From UMGS755 sp045595795 (GTDB taxonomy: Bacteria > Bacillota > Clostridia > UBA1381 > UBA9506): a stretch of DNA of 20,303 nucleotides. The stretch covers positions 1-20,303 of the forward strand of contig JAZOBC010000060.1 of assembly GCA_045595795.1 (NCBI GenBank), in the 5' to 3' direction. Shown here in pieces: positions 6,320 through 13,819 of the stretch (position 1 is its first letter; every line of letters starts with the position of its first letter). The position numbers and the translations under genes were made by a program. The notes beneath the pieces are model-generated. The model made no database searches. It saw only the letters and a list, made by a program, of their open reading frames with translations, and was not told where the DNA came from.

Positions 6320-7003
6320 ATGGCGATTTTTTCCATTTCTGATTTGCATTTAGGGATTTCCTCTAATAAACCTATGGATATTTTTGGTCCCAAATGGGAG
6401 AATTATCTGGAGTTTTTGCGAGAAAATTGGCAGAGCACCGTGGCTCCTGAGGATTTGGTGCTGATTCCTGGGGATATTTCCTGGGCAATGTATGTGAGCG
6501 AAGCTGAAGAAGACTTTCGTTTTTTAAATGAGCTAAACGGTATAAAGTTGATTTCTAAAGGAAATCATGATTATTGGTGGGAAACACTGCATAAGCTGAA
6601 CAACTATGTAGAGGCGCATCATTTTTCTTCCATTCGTTTTATTCATAATACTATGTATCAATATGAAAACATTGCCATCTGTGCCGCAAAGGGATATCCT
6701 GACAACGGTAAAACGGAAGAAGATCAAAAACTATATAGACGCGAAGTGAGCCGCTTACAACTTTCCTTAGAGGCGGCAAAAAAGTCCGATGCCAAGGCCG
6801 TTTATGTGATGCTTCATTATCCGCCCACCCTGCAGTCTGATTTTGCCAGACTGATGGAGGAATATGGCGTGTCGCGATGCTTATATGGCCATCTCCATGG
6901 TGCCAGCCACAAAATGGCACTGGAGGGGCGATACGGCGGCGTGGAATATACCTTAGTGTCGGCGGATTATTTGCAGTTTAAGCCGCTTCTTTTGTTTCGA
7001 TAA
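6320..7003 (+). CDS. Calcineurin-like metallophosphoesterase
   Basis: This 227-aa protein has all motifs of the binuclear metallophosphoesterase fold (PF00149): DLH at 8-10, GD at 51-52, GNHD at 81-84, H166 in MLHYPP, and GHLHG at 190-194. These bind two divalent metals and act on phosphomonoesters, phosphodiesters or nucleotides. It resembles the small cytoplasmic family common in Firmicutes, whose substrate is not known. No signal peptide is present. AAGGAGA at 6305-6311 supports the ATG at 6320. It follows the rpmA terminator closely and precedes the sigma factor gene by 28 nt, so it may be the first gene of the sigma/anti-sigma transcript. I do not see sequence evidence for a functional link with the sigma factor. 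Confidence 0.9.
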   Translation: MAIFSISDLHLGISSNKPMDIFGPKWENYLEFLRENWQSTVAPEDLVLIPGDISWAMYVSEAEEDFRFLNELNGIKLISKGNHDYWWETLHKLNNYVEAHHFSSIRFIHNTMYQYENIAICAAKGYPDNGKTEEDQKLYRREVSRLQLSLEAAKKSDAKAVYVMLHYPPTLQSDFARLMEEYGVSRCLYGHLHGASHKMALEGRYGGVEYTLVSADYLQFKPLLLFR

Positions 7004-7031
7004 ATGAATCCTGAGAAAGGTGGTGAGAACC

Positions 7032-7616
7032 GTGTCAGAACAAGAACATGTAAAACGCTGCCAGGAAGGCGATATGGAAGCCTTTGAACGTTTGGTTGAA
7101 GCTTATGAAAAGAAAATATTGAATTATTGCTACCGTATGCTATCCAATCTATCTGATGCGGAGGATGCCACACAGGAGGTTTTTGTTAAGTTATATCGAT
7201 TCATTGGAAGCTACTCGGGACAGTCTTCTTTTTCCACTTGGTTATATAAGATTGCATCGAATGTATGTCTTGATTTTTTAAGAAAAAATAAGAGGCGTTT
7301 GTCCGATACCATCAGCATTAATCAGCAAAGCAGTGAGGGTGAAGAATTTGCGCTGGAAATTTTAGATGATGGTCCATCGCCTCATCAAAGTGCGCAAAGA
7401 CATGAGGCGCACCAGGCGTTAGAAAAGGCATTGCTTGAGCTGGGTGAAGACCAGAGACGTGTTGTGGTACTCAGAGATGTCATGGGACTTTCCTATGAAG
7501 AAATTGCCACCGTGACCGGTATGGCAGTCGGAACAGTCAAATCGCGTATTAATCGTGCCCGACAAAATTTAAAAAAACTTTTAGAAGAAGATCGGGAACT
7601 TTTTTTAAATGATTAA
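7032..7616 (+). CDS. ECF-type RNA polymerase sigma factor (SigW-like)
   Basis: The 194-aa protein has only sigma regions 2 and 4, the mark of the extracytoplasmic function group. Region 2 covers about 18-88 and includes the DAEDATQEVF motif and the helix ending in CLDFLRKNKRR that recognises the -10 box. Region 4 covers about 127-185, with LSYEEIATVTGMAVGTVKSRINRAR as the helix-turn-helix for the -35 box. I chose the GTG at 7032 because AAAGGTGG lies about 8 nt upstream; GTG codons at 7020 and 7023 overlap that site. The next gene, 40 nt downstream, encodes a zinc-finger anti-sigma factor, the expected partner. No clear autoregulated promoter is visible in the short upstream spacer. Confidence 0.93.
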   Translation: MSEQEHVKRCQEGDMEAFERLVEAYEKKILNYCYRMLSNLSDAEDATQEVFVKLYRFIGSYSGQSSFSTWLYKIASNVCLDFLRKNKRRLSDTISINQQSSEGEEFALEILDDGPSPHQSAQRHEAHQALEKALLELGEDQRRVVVLRDVMGLSYEEIATVTGMAVGTVKSRINRARQNLKKLLEEDRELFLND

Positions 7617-7656
7617 CGTCTAATTAGTGAATATACGGAGGAAAGGAGGGGTAACT

Positions 7657-8532
7657 GTGAATTGCAAAGAAGTGCAAGAAATGCTTTCAGTCTACATAGA
7701 TGGAGAATTAACAGAGGCTGAGGCAGCTTCTGTAAAAGTGCATCTTTCAGAGTGTGAGTCTTGTAACAAAGACTATGAATTCTTGAAAAATATTACCGAG
7801 ACAGCTCAAAGTTTGCCGGCGCTTATGGTGAGCGACGCACTACATGCATCTATTATGAGCCGTGTTCAGACGGAGGGAAGCAAACCGAAGATTAAGAGAA
7901 TTCCTGCCGGTATGTGGCGTAAGGTGTCGACTGTGGCTATGGCTGCAGCTGTGATTGCGCTGTCTGTCGTCAGCTTAAACAGTTTACCCGAGCATCCTAT
8001 GTCGACTCCTGAAGATATGACAGAAAAAGGTGCAGTGGTGCAGGTGGCTTCACCATCACCGGCTGTGTTGCCGGAGGTTAATCAGCAAGAGGTAAGTGAC
8101 AGTCAAGCGACTGACATTTCCCAACAACCGGCAGTTAAAACCATTCAACCTAAGATAATCAATCAGCCGGCAGAAACACCGCAAGTAGTAGCAGAGTCAG
8201 CTGATGCAGGTCAAATTCCTGCAACGGCAGCATTTACGCCGGATGATGAGCAGGCATCGGTATACTCTCGTGCAATTCCTGATGGTGTATTGACAGATGT
8301 TGGTACAGACTCATCTGTGCCGCTGGAAATGGTGTATTATTTTTCGGCAGAATCTTATCAAGATGCGATAGCCTTGTTGGAACCGTATCCTGTGGAAGAG
8401 GACACTTATGTAGTGCCTATGGAGAATCGGGAGACAGTGTGCGGTCAATTAGAGTCTTTATCCGGCTATTTGCGACATGATGAATTTGAAGTGACGGAAG
8501 AGAATCTTCGAATCCGAATTTGTCAGGAATAA
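7657..8532 (+). CDS. Membrane anti-sigma factor with zinc finger and extracellular domain
   Basis: The 291-aa protein should hold the preceding ECF sigma factor inactive at the membrane. Its cytoplasmic part has the zinc-binding anti-sigma pattern (zf-HC2): C3, H29, C33 and C36, i.e. HxxxCxxC with an upstream Cys. One transmembrane helix lies at about 91-107. Outside, a Pro/Ser/Gln-rich linker (roughly 120-190) leads to a C-terminal region of about 80 residues (SVPLEMVYYFSAESYQ onward to the end) that I do not recognise. The GTG at 7657 is chosen because AAAGGAGG is at 7642-7649; the frame also opens at 7627, but that would place the Shine-Dalgarno sequence within the gene. The gene closes at a bidirectional terminator. 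Confidence 0.9.
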   Translation: MNCKEVQEMLSVYIDGELTEAEAASVKVHLSECESCNKDYEFLKNITETAQSLPALMVSDALHASIMSRVQTEGSKPKIKRIPAGMWRKVSTVAMAAAVIALSVVSLNSLPEHPMSTPEDMTEKGAVVQVASPSPAVLPEVNQQEVSDSQATDISQQPAVKTIQPKIINQPAETPQVVAESADAGQIPATAAFTPDDEQASVYSRAIPDGVLTDVGTDSSVPLEMVYYFSAESYQDAIALLEPYPVEEDTYVVPMENRETVCGQLESLSGYLRHDEFEVTEENLRIRICQE

Positions 8533-8575
8533 AAAAAGCTGTAACAAAACGAGGTTGTTTTGTTACAGCTTTTTT
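8531..8575. terminator. Bidirectional intrinsic terminator between anti-sigma gene and galK
   Basis: AGCTGTAACAAAAC (8537-8550) pairs perfectly with GTTTTGTTACAGCT (8557-8570) around a 6-nt loop GAGGTT. An A-run precedes and a T-run follows, extending the stem and serving both converging transcripts. The remaining bases up to the galK stop at 8641 show nothing else. Confidence 0.92.
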
Positions 8576-8640
8576 GCTATGTTAGCATTATAATAATTGT
8601 TTTTTCTTTGTGTGGTCTGCGCATTTTTCTACAGCCGATC

Positions 8641-9822
8641 TTAGAGAATTTCGTGGCCACCGTCTTCAACAGTTGAGAGATAGAAGGAAGCAGGATATCC
8701 AATGGTTTTCTCGTAAGCCTTACCAACTTCTTCAATAATCTGCTGTGTTGCTTCAACTTTTGCCAGCGTAACAGTACAGCCACCGAAGCCTGCGCCGGTC
8801 ATGCGGGAACCAATCACGCCCGGAATTTTTCTGGTTTCGGCCACGAGGGTATCTAACTCAATACCGGTTACCTCATAATCATCTCGGAGGCTGTCATGAG
8901 AAGCATTCATCAGCTTACCGAAGGTTATCATATCGCCCTTTGAGAGCGCCTCAACACTTTGCAAAACACGCTGGTTTTCAGTGATGACATGCTTGACGCG
9001 GCGGCGAACAGTAGAGTCGGTAATCACATCTTTATGTGCTTCAAAATCTGCCAGAGAAATATCAGACAGTGTTTTGGCATGCGGGAAAATCTGCTGTAAT
9101 TCGCTGAGACCTTGTTCACATTCGGAGCGGCGTTCATTATATTTTGAGTCTGCCAAACCGCGTTTTTTATTGGTGTTTGCCATGATTAGCGTATACCCAT
9201 CCATGGTGAGGGGCGCATGCTCATAATGCAGGTCGCTGCAACGCAACAGAACAGCGTGATCTTTTTTACCCATGGCAGAGGTAAACTGATCCATAATACC
9301 GCACTTAACACCGATATAATTATGCTCAGAGCGCTGACCGATTTTTGCAGCATAGACCATATCCACCGGCTCGTAATTCCCAATAGATTCGTTTGCAAGC
9401 GTTAAAAAGGCAAGTGCGGTGGACACTTGAATGGCAGCAGAGGAAGAAAGACCGCCACCGTGGGGAAGTGTATCGTCATAGAGCATATCACAGCCCACAA
9501 TGCTGTGACCGTCTTTTTTCAGTTCAGCAATGACGCCTGCTTGATAATTGCCCCAAAATAGATCTTTATAGTTGTCCAATTGATTCACATCAATGGTAAT
9601 GAGATCGTCTAAATCCGTTGCCTTCATACGAATGAGGCCATCCTCACGCTTACGCAAGGCAATGGTTGTGCCCATAGATAGGGCGGCAGGGAACACATAA
9701 CCACCATTATAATCCGTATGCTCACCGATGAGATTTACACGTCCCGGTGCATGAAATAAACGGATTTCTCCGCCGTCTCCATATAATTGAATAAACTCGT
9801 TGCGTAATTCTTCGTGTGTCAT
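8641..9822 (-). CDS. galK: Galactokinase
   Basis: GalK phosphorylates alpha-D-galactose at C1 with ATP, the first committed step of the Leloir pathway. The 393-aa protein has the galactokinase signature GRVNLIGEHTDYNGG at 27-41, the GHMP kinase ATP loop LPHGGGLSSSAA at 118-129, the catalytic base D177 in GIMDQF, and the third GHMP motif MTGAGFGGCTV near the C-terminus. All are intact and the length is standard. Its ATG at 9822 lies 3 nt after the galT stop, and the AAGGAG for galK overlaps the end of galT, so the two are translationally linked. It is the last gene of the rluB-GNAT-galT-galK transcript. No gal repressor or operator is recognised nearby. Confidence 0.97.
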   Translation of the reverse strand: MTHEELRNEFIQLYGDGGEIRLFHAPGRVNLIGEHTDYNGGYVFPAALSMGTTIALRKREDGLIRMKATDLDDLITIDVNQLDNYKDLFWGNYQAGVIAELKKDGHSIVGCDMLYDDTLPHGGGLSSSAAIQVSTALAFLTLANESIGNYEPVDMVYAAKIGQRSEHNYIGVKCGIMDQFTSAMGKKDHAVLLRCSDLHYEHAPLTMDGYTLIMANTNKKRGLADSKYNERRSECEQGLSELQQIFPHAKTLSDISLADFEAHKDVITDSTVRRRVKHVITENQRVLQSVEALSKGDMITFGKLMNASHDSLRDDYEVTGIELDTLVAETRKIPGVIGSRMTGAGFGGCTVTLAKVEATQQIIEEVGKAYEKTIGYPASFYLSTVEDGGHEIL

Positions 9823-9825
9823 AAT

Positions 9826-10800
9826 TTATTGCTCCTTAGCCATATACTTTGCAAATGCAGCCCGCAGTTCCTCTGCTTTTTCTTCCGGTGCCGTGGGGTT
9901 GCAATGTGCCCAGGCGCCCGTTTCAGAGGATGCATTGAATTTTACTTTTTCAGCAGAACGCATCGGCGGGAAAAATTCAATGTGAAAATGGAACGTGTCT
10001 GTGGTATCTTCGCCGTTGACGGGTGCTTGATGCAGACACATCATGTAGGGGAAGGTATAATCAAACAGATTATCTAAGGTGCCGACGGTTTGTTTCAAGA
10101 TGGCAGCCAAATTGTCCTTTTCTGATTCTGTCATGTCCTCCAATGTGCCTAAATGACGCTTGGCGGCGATATATACACCATAGGGATATTCACAATAAAA
10201 AGGCAAGAACGTGATGAAATCATTGTTTTCAATAATGATTCGCTTGTCTTCCTTCTTTTCTTCTGCCAGCATATCACAAATCAGGCAATGGCCGGTTTCG
10301 TCATAGTGCTCACGGCAAGAAGCAAGCTCTAATTCCAACTTTTTGGGAACAAAGGAATAGCCGTAAATCTGACCATGGGGGTGGGGCATGGTAACGCCAA
10401 CCACTTCGCCTCTGTTTTCAAAAATGAACACATATTTAATTTTTTCATCTTGACGAATTTCATGAAAACGGTCCGTCCACAAATCAACAATCTTGCGAAT
10501 GTGCGGAACAGATAAGTCAGAAAGTGTTGCAGTGTGGTCAGGAGAATAGAGAATGACCTCACACTTTCCGTAGGCTTCTTTGGTTTTAAATAAATCTGTT
10601 GCAACATCGTCAGGCATAGGGGGTGTCTGAGACAGAGCAGGGAAATCGTTATCGTGCTTATGTACCACATAATTTTCCGGAACCTTGCCGGAGCCGGGAC
10701 AAAACGGACACCAGTCCTTAGGCATCTGAGGGCGGTTTTGTCTGTGTGATGCAATCATGACCCAGTCCTTGGTTAAGGGATTATAACGTAATTCTGCCAT
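9826..10800 (-). CDS. galT: Galactose-1-phosphate uridylyltransferase, class I type
   Basis: GalT transfers UMP from UDP-glucose to galactose-1-phosphate. The 324-aa protein has the N-terminal CPFC zinc pair (C31, C34), the active-site motif H140-P-H142-G-Q144 with H142 as the nucleophile that carries UMP, and the C-terminal HFHIEFFPP segment at 271-279. Size and the HPHGQ motif place it with the E. coli-like class I enzymes, not with the roughly 500-aa form known from Bacillus subtilis. TGGAGGA precedes the ATG at 10800. It sits 18 nt after a GNAT-like gene and 3 nt before galK. Neither galE nor galM is in the window. Confidence 0.95.
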   Translation of the reverse strand: MAELRYNPLTKDWVMIASHRQNRPQMPKDWCPFCPGSGKVPENYVVHKHDNDFPALSQTPPMPDDVATDLFKTKEAYGKCEVILYSPDHTATLSDLSVPHIRKIVDLWTDRFHEIRQDEKIKYVFIFENRGEVVGVTMPHPHGQIYGYSFVPKKLELELASCREHYDETGHCLICDMLAEEKKEDKRIIIENNDFITFLPFYCEYPYGVYIAAKRHLGTLEDMTESEKDNLAAILKQTVGTLDNLFDYTFPYMMCLHQAPVNGEDTTDTFHFHIEFFPPMRSAEKVKFNASSETGAWAHCNPTAPEEKAEELRAAFAKYMAKEQ

Positions 10801-10818
10801 GGTTTATTCCTCCAATTA

Positions 10819-11193
10819 TCATTCATGTTCATGTACAGTAAAATAATTTTCCAGTGAAAGACTATATTCTTCATTGGTTTTTTGAAAGCGCAGCAAGCCA
10901 TAGAGCTTGTCCAAATCGGGATTGCTGCCATACACGGTTTGGATGCCGCGCAGATCTGCCATGTTAAGCAAAGCTTTGGCAAGACCATGATACAGGGGCA
11001 TATCGCCACCTGATATATGGAGAAAGTTCATATATACCTTGGTGTTTTTCAGCTCAATACTGCCAATGCCGCACAGGGTATCACCGTCATAAAATCCCAT
11101 AAATTGTTCGGCGGTAATGGTGTGGTTAAGCTGCTCTTTTTCAAAGTAAGCTTGTATTTCATCCATAGAGTCAATTTTTTTAATGGTTAACAT
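10819..11193 (-). CDS. Small GNAT-like protein, possible N-acetyltransferase
   Basis: This 124-aa protein is not a clear member of a named family. The end, GLLRFQKTNEEYSLSLENYF, looks like the last strand of Gcn5-related acetyltransferases (GFxxxxxxYxL), and the middle has the alternating strand pattern GFYDGDTLCGIGSIELKNTKVYMNFLHI. A typical acetyl-CoA loop (Q/RxxGxG/A) is not obvious, so catalysis is doubtful. The start lies 1 nt after the rluB stop and galT follows 18 nt after its end, so it is clearly an operon member. It may modify a protein or small molecule, or be a degenerate GNAT used for binding. Confidence 0.65.
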   Translation of the reverse strand: MLTIKKIDSMDEIQAYFEKEQLNHTITAEQFMGFYDGDTLCGIGSIELKNTKVYMNFLHISGGDMPLYHGLAKALLNMADLRGIQTVYGSNPDLDKLYGLLRFQKTNEEYSLSLENYFTVHEHE

Positions 11194-11194
11194 C

Positions 11195-11914
11195 TTAGCG
11201 TCCTCCCAAACGGGTGAGTTCTTCTTTTGTCAAATGCCGCCATGTACCGGATTCTAAGTCTCCTAACCGTAAGGAGCCTTCTGCCACACGGCGCAAGCGA
11301 AGCACCTGATGCCCAACAGTCTCACACATCTTTCTCACCTGTCGGTTTCTGCCTTCAGAAATGGTAATCAGTAGCACAGTTCGTTCCGGATCGCTACGCT
11401 TTACAATCACCTGAGCCGGCATGGTTTTTCTGCCATCAATCACAACGCCGGTTCGCAGAGCACGCAGAGCATTGTCATCAGGAGAGCCCTGAACCAACGT
11501 CAGGTAGCTTTTTGTAATTTCGTGGCTGGGGTGCGTGAGTCGATAGGTCAAATCGCCATCATTTGTCAAAAGCAAAAGTCCTTCGCTGTCATAATCCAAC
11601 CGGCCAACAGGGTGCAAGCGTCCGAGACTGGCAGGAATTAAGTCCAGTACAGTTTTGCGGTTAAAATTATCTTTTGCAGTGGTCACATAGCCCCGGGGCT
11701 TATTCAGCATGATATAGACCTTTTCTTCTTGCGGCGTAATCAATTTTCCGTTTACCGTCACGTGGTCTTTAGCTGGGTCAACCTTGCTGCCAAGCGTTGT
11801 AACGGTTGTTCCGTTTACTGTGACGACACCGGCCGTGATCAGTTCCTCCGCAGCACGACGAGAGGCAACACCGCAAATTGCAATATATTTTTGCAGACGC
11901 AATAGTTCCGCCAT
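11195..11914 (-). CDS. rluB: Pseudouridine synthase RluB/RsuA family
   Basis: The 239-aa enzyme converts specific uridines of rRNA to pseudouridine. An S4 RNA-binding domain covers about 5-60 (LQKYIAICGVASRRAAEELI, then VTVNG). The catalytic domain has LNKPRGYVTT at 70-79 and the active-site motif GRLDYDSEGLLLLTNDG at 104-120 with D107 as the catalytic aspartate. EGRNRQVRKMCETVGH further on is also diagnostic. The family contains RluB (23S), RluF and RsuA (16S); RluB is the best guess for a Firmicute. ATG at 11914 is chosen over an in-frame ATG at 11947 because AAAGGAG lies directly upstream of it and the S4 domain starts immediately after. It is first in the operon with the GNAT-like gene, galT and galK. 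Confidence 0.93.
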   Translation of the reverse strand: MAELLRLQKYIAICGVASRRAAEELITAGVVTVNGTTVTTLGSKVDPAKDHVTVNGKLITPQEEKVYIMLNKPRGYVTTAKDNFNRKTVLDLIPASLGRLHPVGRLDYDSEGLLLLTNDGDLTYRLTHPSHEITKSYLTLVQGSPDDNALRALRTGVVIDGRKTMPAQVIVKRSDPERTVLLITISEGRNRQVRKMCETVGHQVLRLRRVAEGSLRLGDLESGTWRHLTKEELTRLGGR

Positions 11915-11958
11915 GGCTTCTCCTTTGTTATGGCATAAAAGTGCCAAATTTTCTTCAA

Positions 11959-13116
11959 TTATATTATACTATCTAAATTTTGAAAAAGCAATAAATTCTC
12001 AAAGAATTTTCTGAAATTCTCGTAAAAAGAGGGCTTGGGCGGCTCGATATAGGCAATATCTACGCCGGCGAGTAACTCCATTTCACAAACGAGAGTTTCA
12101 TCATAGAAAACGGAGAGGTGACCGAGGGGGGTTCCTTTTGCGATAGGAGCAGAGATTTCAGCCGGCAATTTATAATCTAATTTCAGCTTACTCAGTCCTT
12201 CTGTTTCGTTGAAACTAATGAAAAAATCTTCAGAAGCTAACAGCTCCAATGTTTTTGCAGAGCCACAATGAACCGGTATACTTTTCAGCACCATATCTTT
12301 TAATATCAAAGGACGACTACTTGATACGTTAAAAGCATAATCAAGCATCAGCGTGTGGTCGTTCCAGTCGTTTGGCGCATTTAAGGTGACGCAAATAGCG
12401 GTCATGTGTTCGCGTGTGGCGGCTGAAACCAAGCATCTGCCCGTCTTTTTTGTAAAGCCGGTTTTTACGCCGATGCACCCGTTATATAATGAGAGTAGTT
12501 TGTTATGATTAGAAAAACTTCGTGCCTTTGCATTTTCAGTAGCAGAAAAGCTTTTCTTTTTTGTGGATACGATTTCGGCAAATTTAGGGTGTTTCAGAGC
12601 AGCGCGGGTGATGAGGGCAAGGTCATAGGCTGTGGTATAATGTCCTTCGGCATCCAGACCGTTCGGGTTTTGAAAAACTGTGTTTTTAGCTCCTAAGCTG
12701 TGCGCACGCTCTGTCATCATCTCAGAAAATTTCTCCACACTGCCACCAACGTGTTCGGCAATGGCGATGGCGGCATCGTTACCGGATTCTAACATCAACC
12801 CGTAGAGGAGTGTTTCCATGGGTATTGTTTCACCGGCTGTTAAATAGATGCTGGAGCCTTCTGTTCCGGCAGCATTTTGACTGACTGTAACCATGTCGTC
12901 GGGATTTGTGTGTTCAATGGCTAATAGTGCTGTCATAATTTTTGTTGTACTTGCCATGGAGTGAGTTTCATAGGCATTTTTCTCATAGAGCACTCTGCCG
13001 GTTAAAGCATCCATCACACAGGCATATTGGGCGGAAACAGAAAGAGCTTGCACAGGGGTGACAGAAATGAGGCATGAAAGAGACAGAAGCAAGCAGACTA
13101 TTTTTTTCAACTTCAT
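11959..13116 (-). CDS. D-alanyl-D-alanine carboxypeptidase, PBP5/DacF family
   Basis: This class of low-molecular-weight penicillin-binding protein trims the terminal D-Ala from peptidoglycan stem peptides outside the cell. The 385-aa precursor has a signal peptide (about 1-25, ending VQA-LS). The catalytic motifs are S56-T-T-K59, S111-G-N113 and K218-T-G220, all intact with normal spacing. A C-terminal beta-rich domain follows, and the last 20 residues (FYENFRKFFENLL) form an amphipathic helix like the membrane anchor of PBP5. GAAGGGAG precedes the ATG at 13116. It is transcribed divergently from hpf. It could be called dacF or dacB in related genomes; sequence alone does not decide which. 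Confidence 0.93.
   Translation of the reverse strand: MKLKKIVCLLLSLSCLISVTPVQALSVSAQYACVMDALTGRVLYEKNAYETHSMASTTKIMTALLAIEHTNPDDMVTVSQNAAGTEGSSIYLTAGETIPMETLLYGLMLESGNDAAIAIAEHVGGSVEKFSEMMTERAHSLGAKNTVFQNPNGLDAEGHYTTAYDLALITRAALKHPKFAEIVSTKKKSFSATENAKARSFSNHNKLLSLYNGCIGVKTGFTKKTGRCLVSAATREHMTAICVTLNAPNDWNDHTLMLDYAFNVSSSRPLILKDMVLKSIPVHCGSAKTLELLASEDFFISFNETEGLSKLKLDYKLPAEISAPIAKGTPLGHLSVFYDETLVCEMELLAGVDIAYIEPPKPSFYENFRKFFENLLLFQNLDSII
11963..11991 (-). promoter_or_regulatory. Promoter of the rluB-GNAT-galT-galK operon
   Basis: On the minus strand TTGCTT (11986-11991), a 17-nt spacer, and a perfect TATAAT (11963-11968) lie inside the last codons of the upstream carboxypeptidase gene. The start site should be near 11956, about 40 nt before the rluB start codon. 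No terminator separates the two genes, so read-through from upstream is also possible. Confidence 0.75.
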
Positions 13117-13191
13117 TAACTCCCTTCGTTCGATAGAGTTGTCATTCTTTTTTATGTATATGAAAAAATTTAAAACAAAATGAAAAAAAGT

Positions 13192-13217
13192 GTTTAGAAG
13201 TCACGGAAGGTGGGTAT
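13192..13217 (+). promoter_or_regulatory. Sigma-B-like promoter of hpf
   Basis: GTTTAG (13192-13197), 14 nt, then GGGTAT (13212-13217) fits the general stress sigma factor consensus known from Bacillus subtilis (GTTTAA, 13-15 nt, GGGTAT/GGGAAT). No good sigma-A promoter with TTGACA-like -35 spacing is seen upstream of hpf. The B. subtilis homologue (yvyD) is controlled partly by sigma-B, which gives biological support. A start near 13225 would begin the mRNA with the hairpin at 13227-13243. Confidence 0.5.
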
Positions 13218-13226
13218 ATAAATATT

Positions 13227-13243
13227 ACAGGATAGGTTCCTGT
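13227..13243 (+). repeat. Hairpin in the hpf leader
   Basis: ACAGGA (13227-13232) pairs with TCCTGT (13238-13243) around TAGGT. It would lie at or near the 5' end of an mRNA started from the sigma-B-like promoter, a position that often protects transcripts from decay. An operator is the alternative. Confidence 0.45.
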
Positions 13244-13272
13244 TACAATACATAAACAAGGAGTGGATCTTC

Positions 13273-13809
13273 ATGAAAATCACGATGACAGGCAAACAAA
13301 TTGAATTAACCCCTGCTTTAAAAGACAGAATTAACGACCGTTTCGCCAAACTCGACAGGTATTTCCACAGAGAAACGGAAGCCACGGTGACACTTTCAGT
13401 GCAACGTGAAAAGCAGGTTGTAGAAGCAACGGTCTACTCAGGCAATCTCTTGATGCGTGTTGAAGAAGCAACGGATGATATGTATGTTAGCATTGATAAT
13501 GCAGTTGATATTTTAGAGCGTCAGCTCAGAAAACATAAAACACGAATTGAAAAGAAATTAAAGAAAGATACCTTTGAAGCGGCAGCATTAGAGCAAATTC
13601 CGTTCGGTGAAAACGTGGAAGAAGAAAAAGAATTTAAAATCGTTCGTACGAAACGTTTTGAAACAAAACCAATGAGTGCAGAAGAAGCTATTTTGCAAAT
13701 GAATTTGTTGGGACATCAATTCTATATTTTCACCAATGCTGAAACCGGCGAATCAAATGTGGTATATCAAAGAAAAAATGGCGATTACGGTTTAATTGAA
13801 GTCATTTAA
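13273..13809 (+). CDS. hpf: Ribosome hibernation promoting factor, long form
   Basis: The 178-aa HPF binds the 30S subunit in the mRNA/tRNA path and, in its long form, pairs ribosomes into inactive 100S dimers in stationary phase or stress. The N-terminal domain (about 1-100) has the family start MKITMTGKQIELTPALKDRINDRF and the VSIDNAVDILERQLRKHKTRI helix. After a charged linker, the C-terminal dimerisation domain (about 120-178) carries KRFETKPMSAEEAILQMNLLGHQFYIFTN. AAGGAG at 13258-13263 lies 9 nt before the ATG. It is a single gene between a likely stress-type promoter and a strong terminator. Confidence 0.96.
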   Translation: MKITMTGKQIELTPALKDRINDRFAKLDRYFHRETEATVTLSVQREKQVVEATVYSGNLLMRVEEATDDMYVSIDNAVDILERQLRKHKTRIEKKLKKDTFEAAALEQIPFGENVEEEKEFKIVRTKRFETKPMSAEEAILQMNLLGHQFYIFTNAETGESNVVYQRKNGDYGLIEVI

Positions 13810-13819
13810 TGGTGTTAAT

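Noticed and set aside
11689..11700. Perfect 12-bp palindrome AGCCCCGGGGCT in rluB
   Set aside because: It coincides with codons for the conserved Lys-Pro-Arg-Gly motif, has no loop to fold as RNA, and is short enough to arise by chance.
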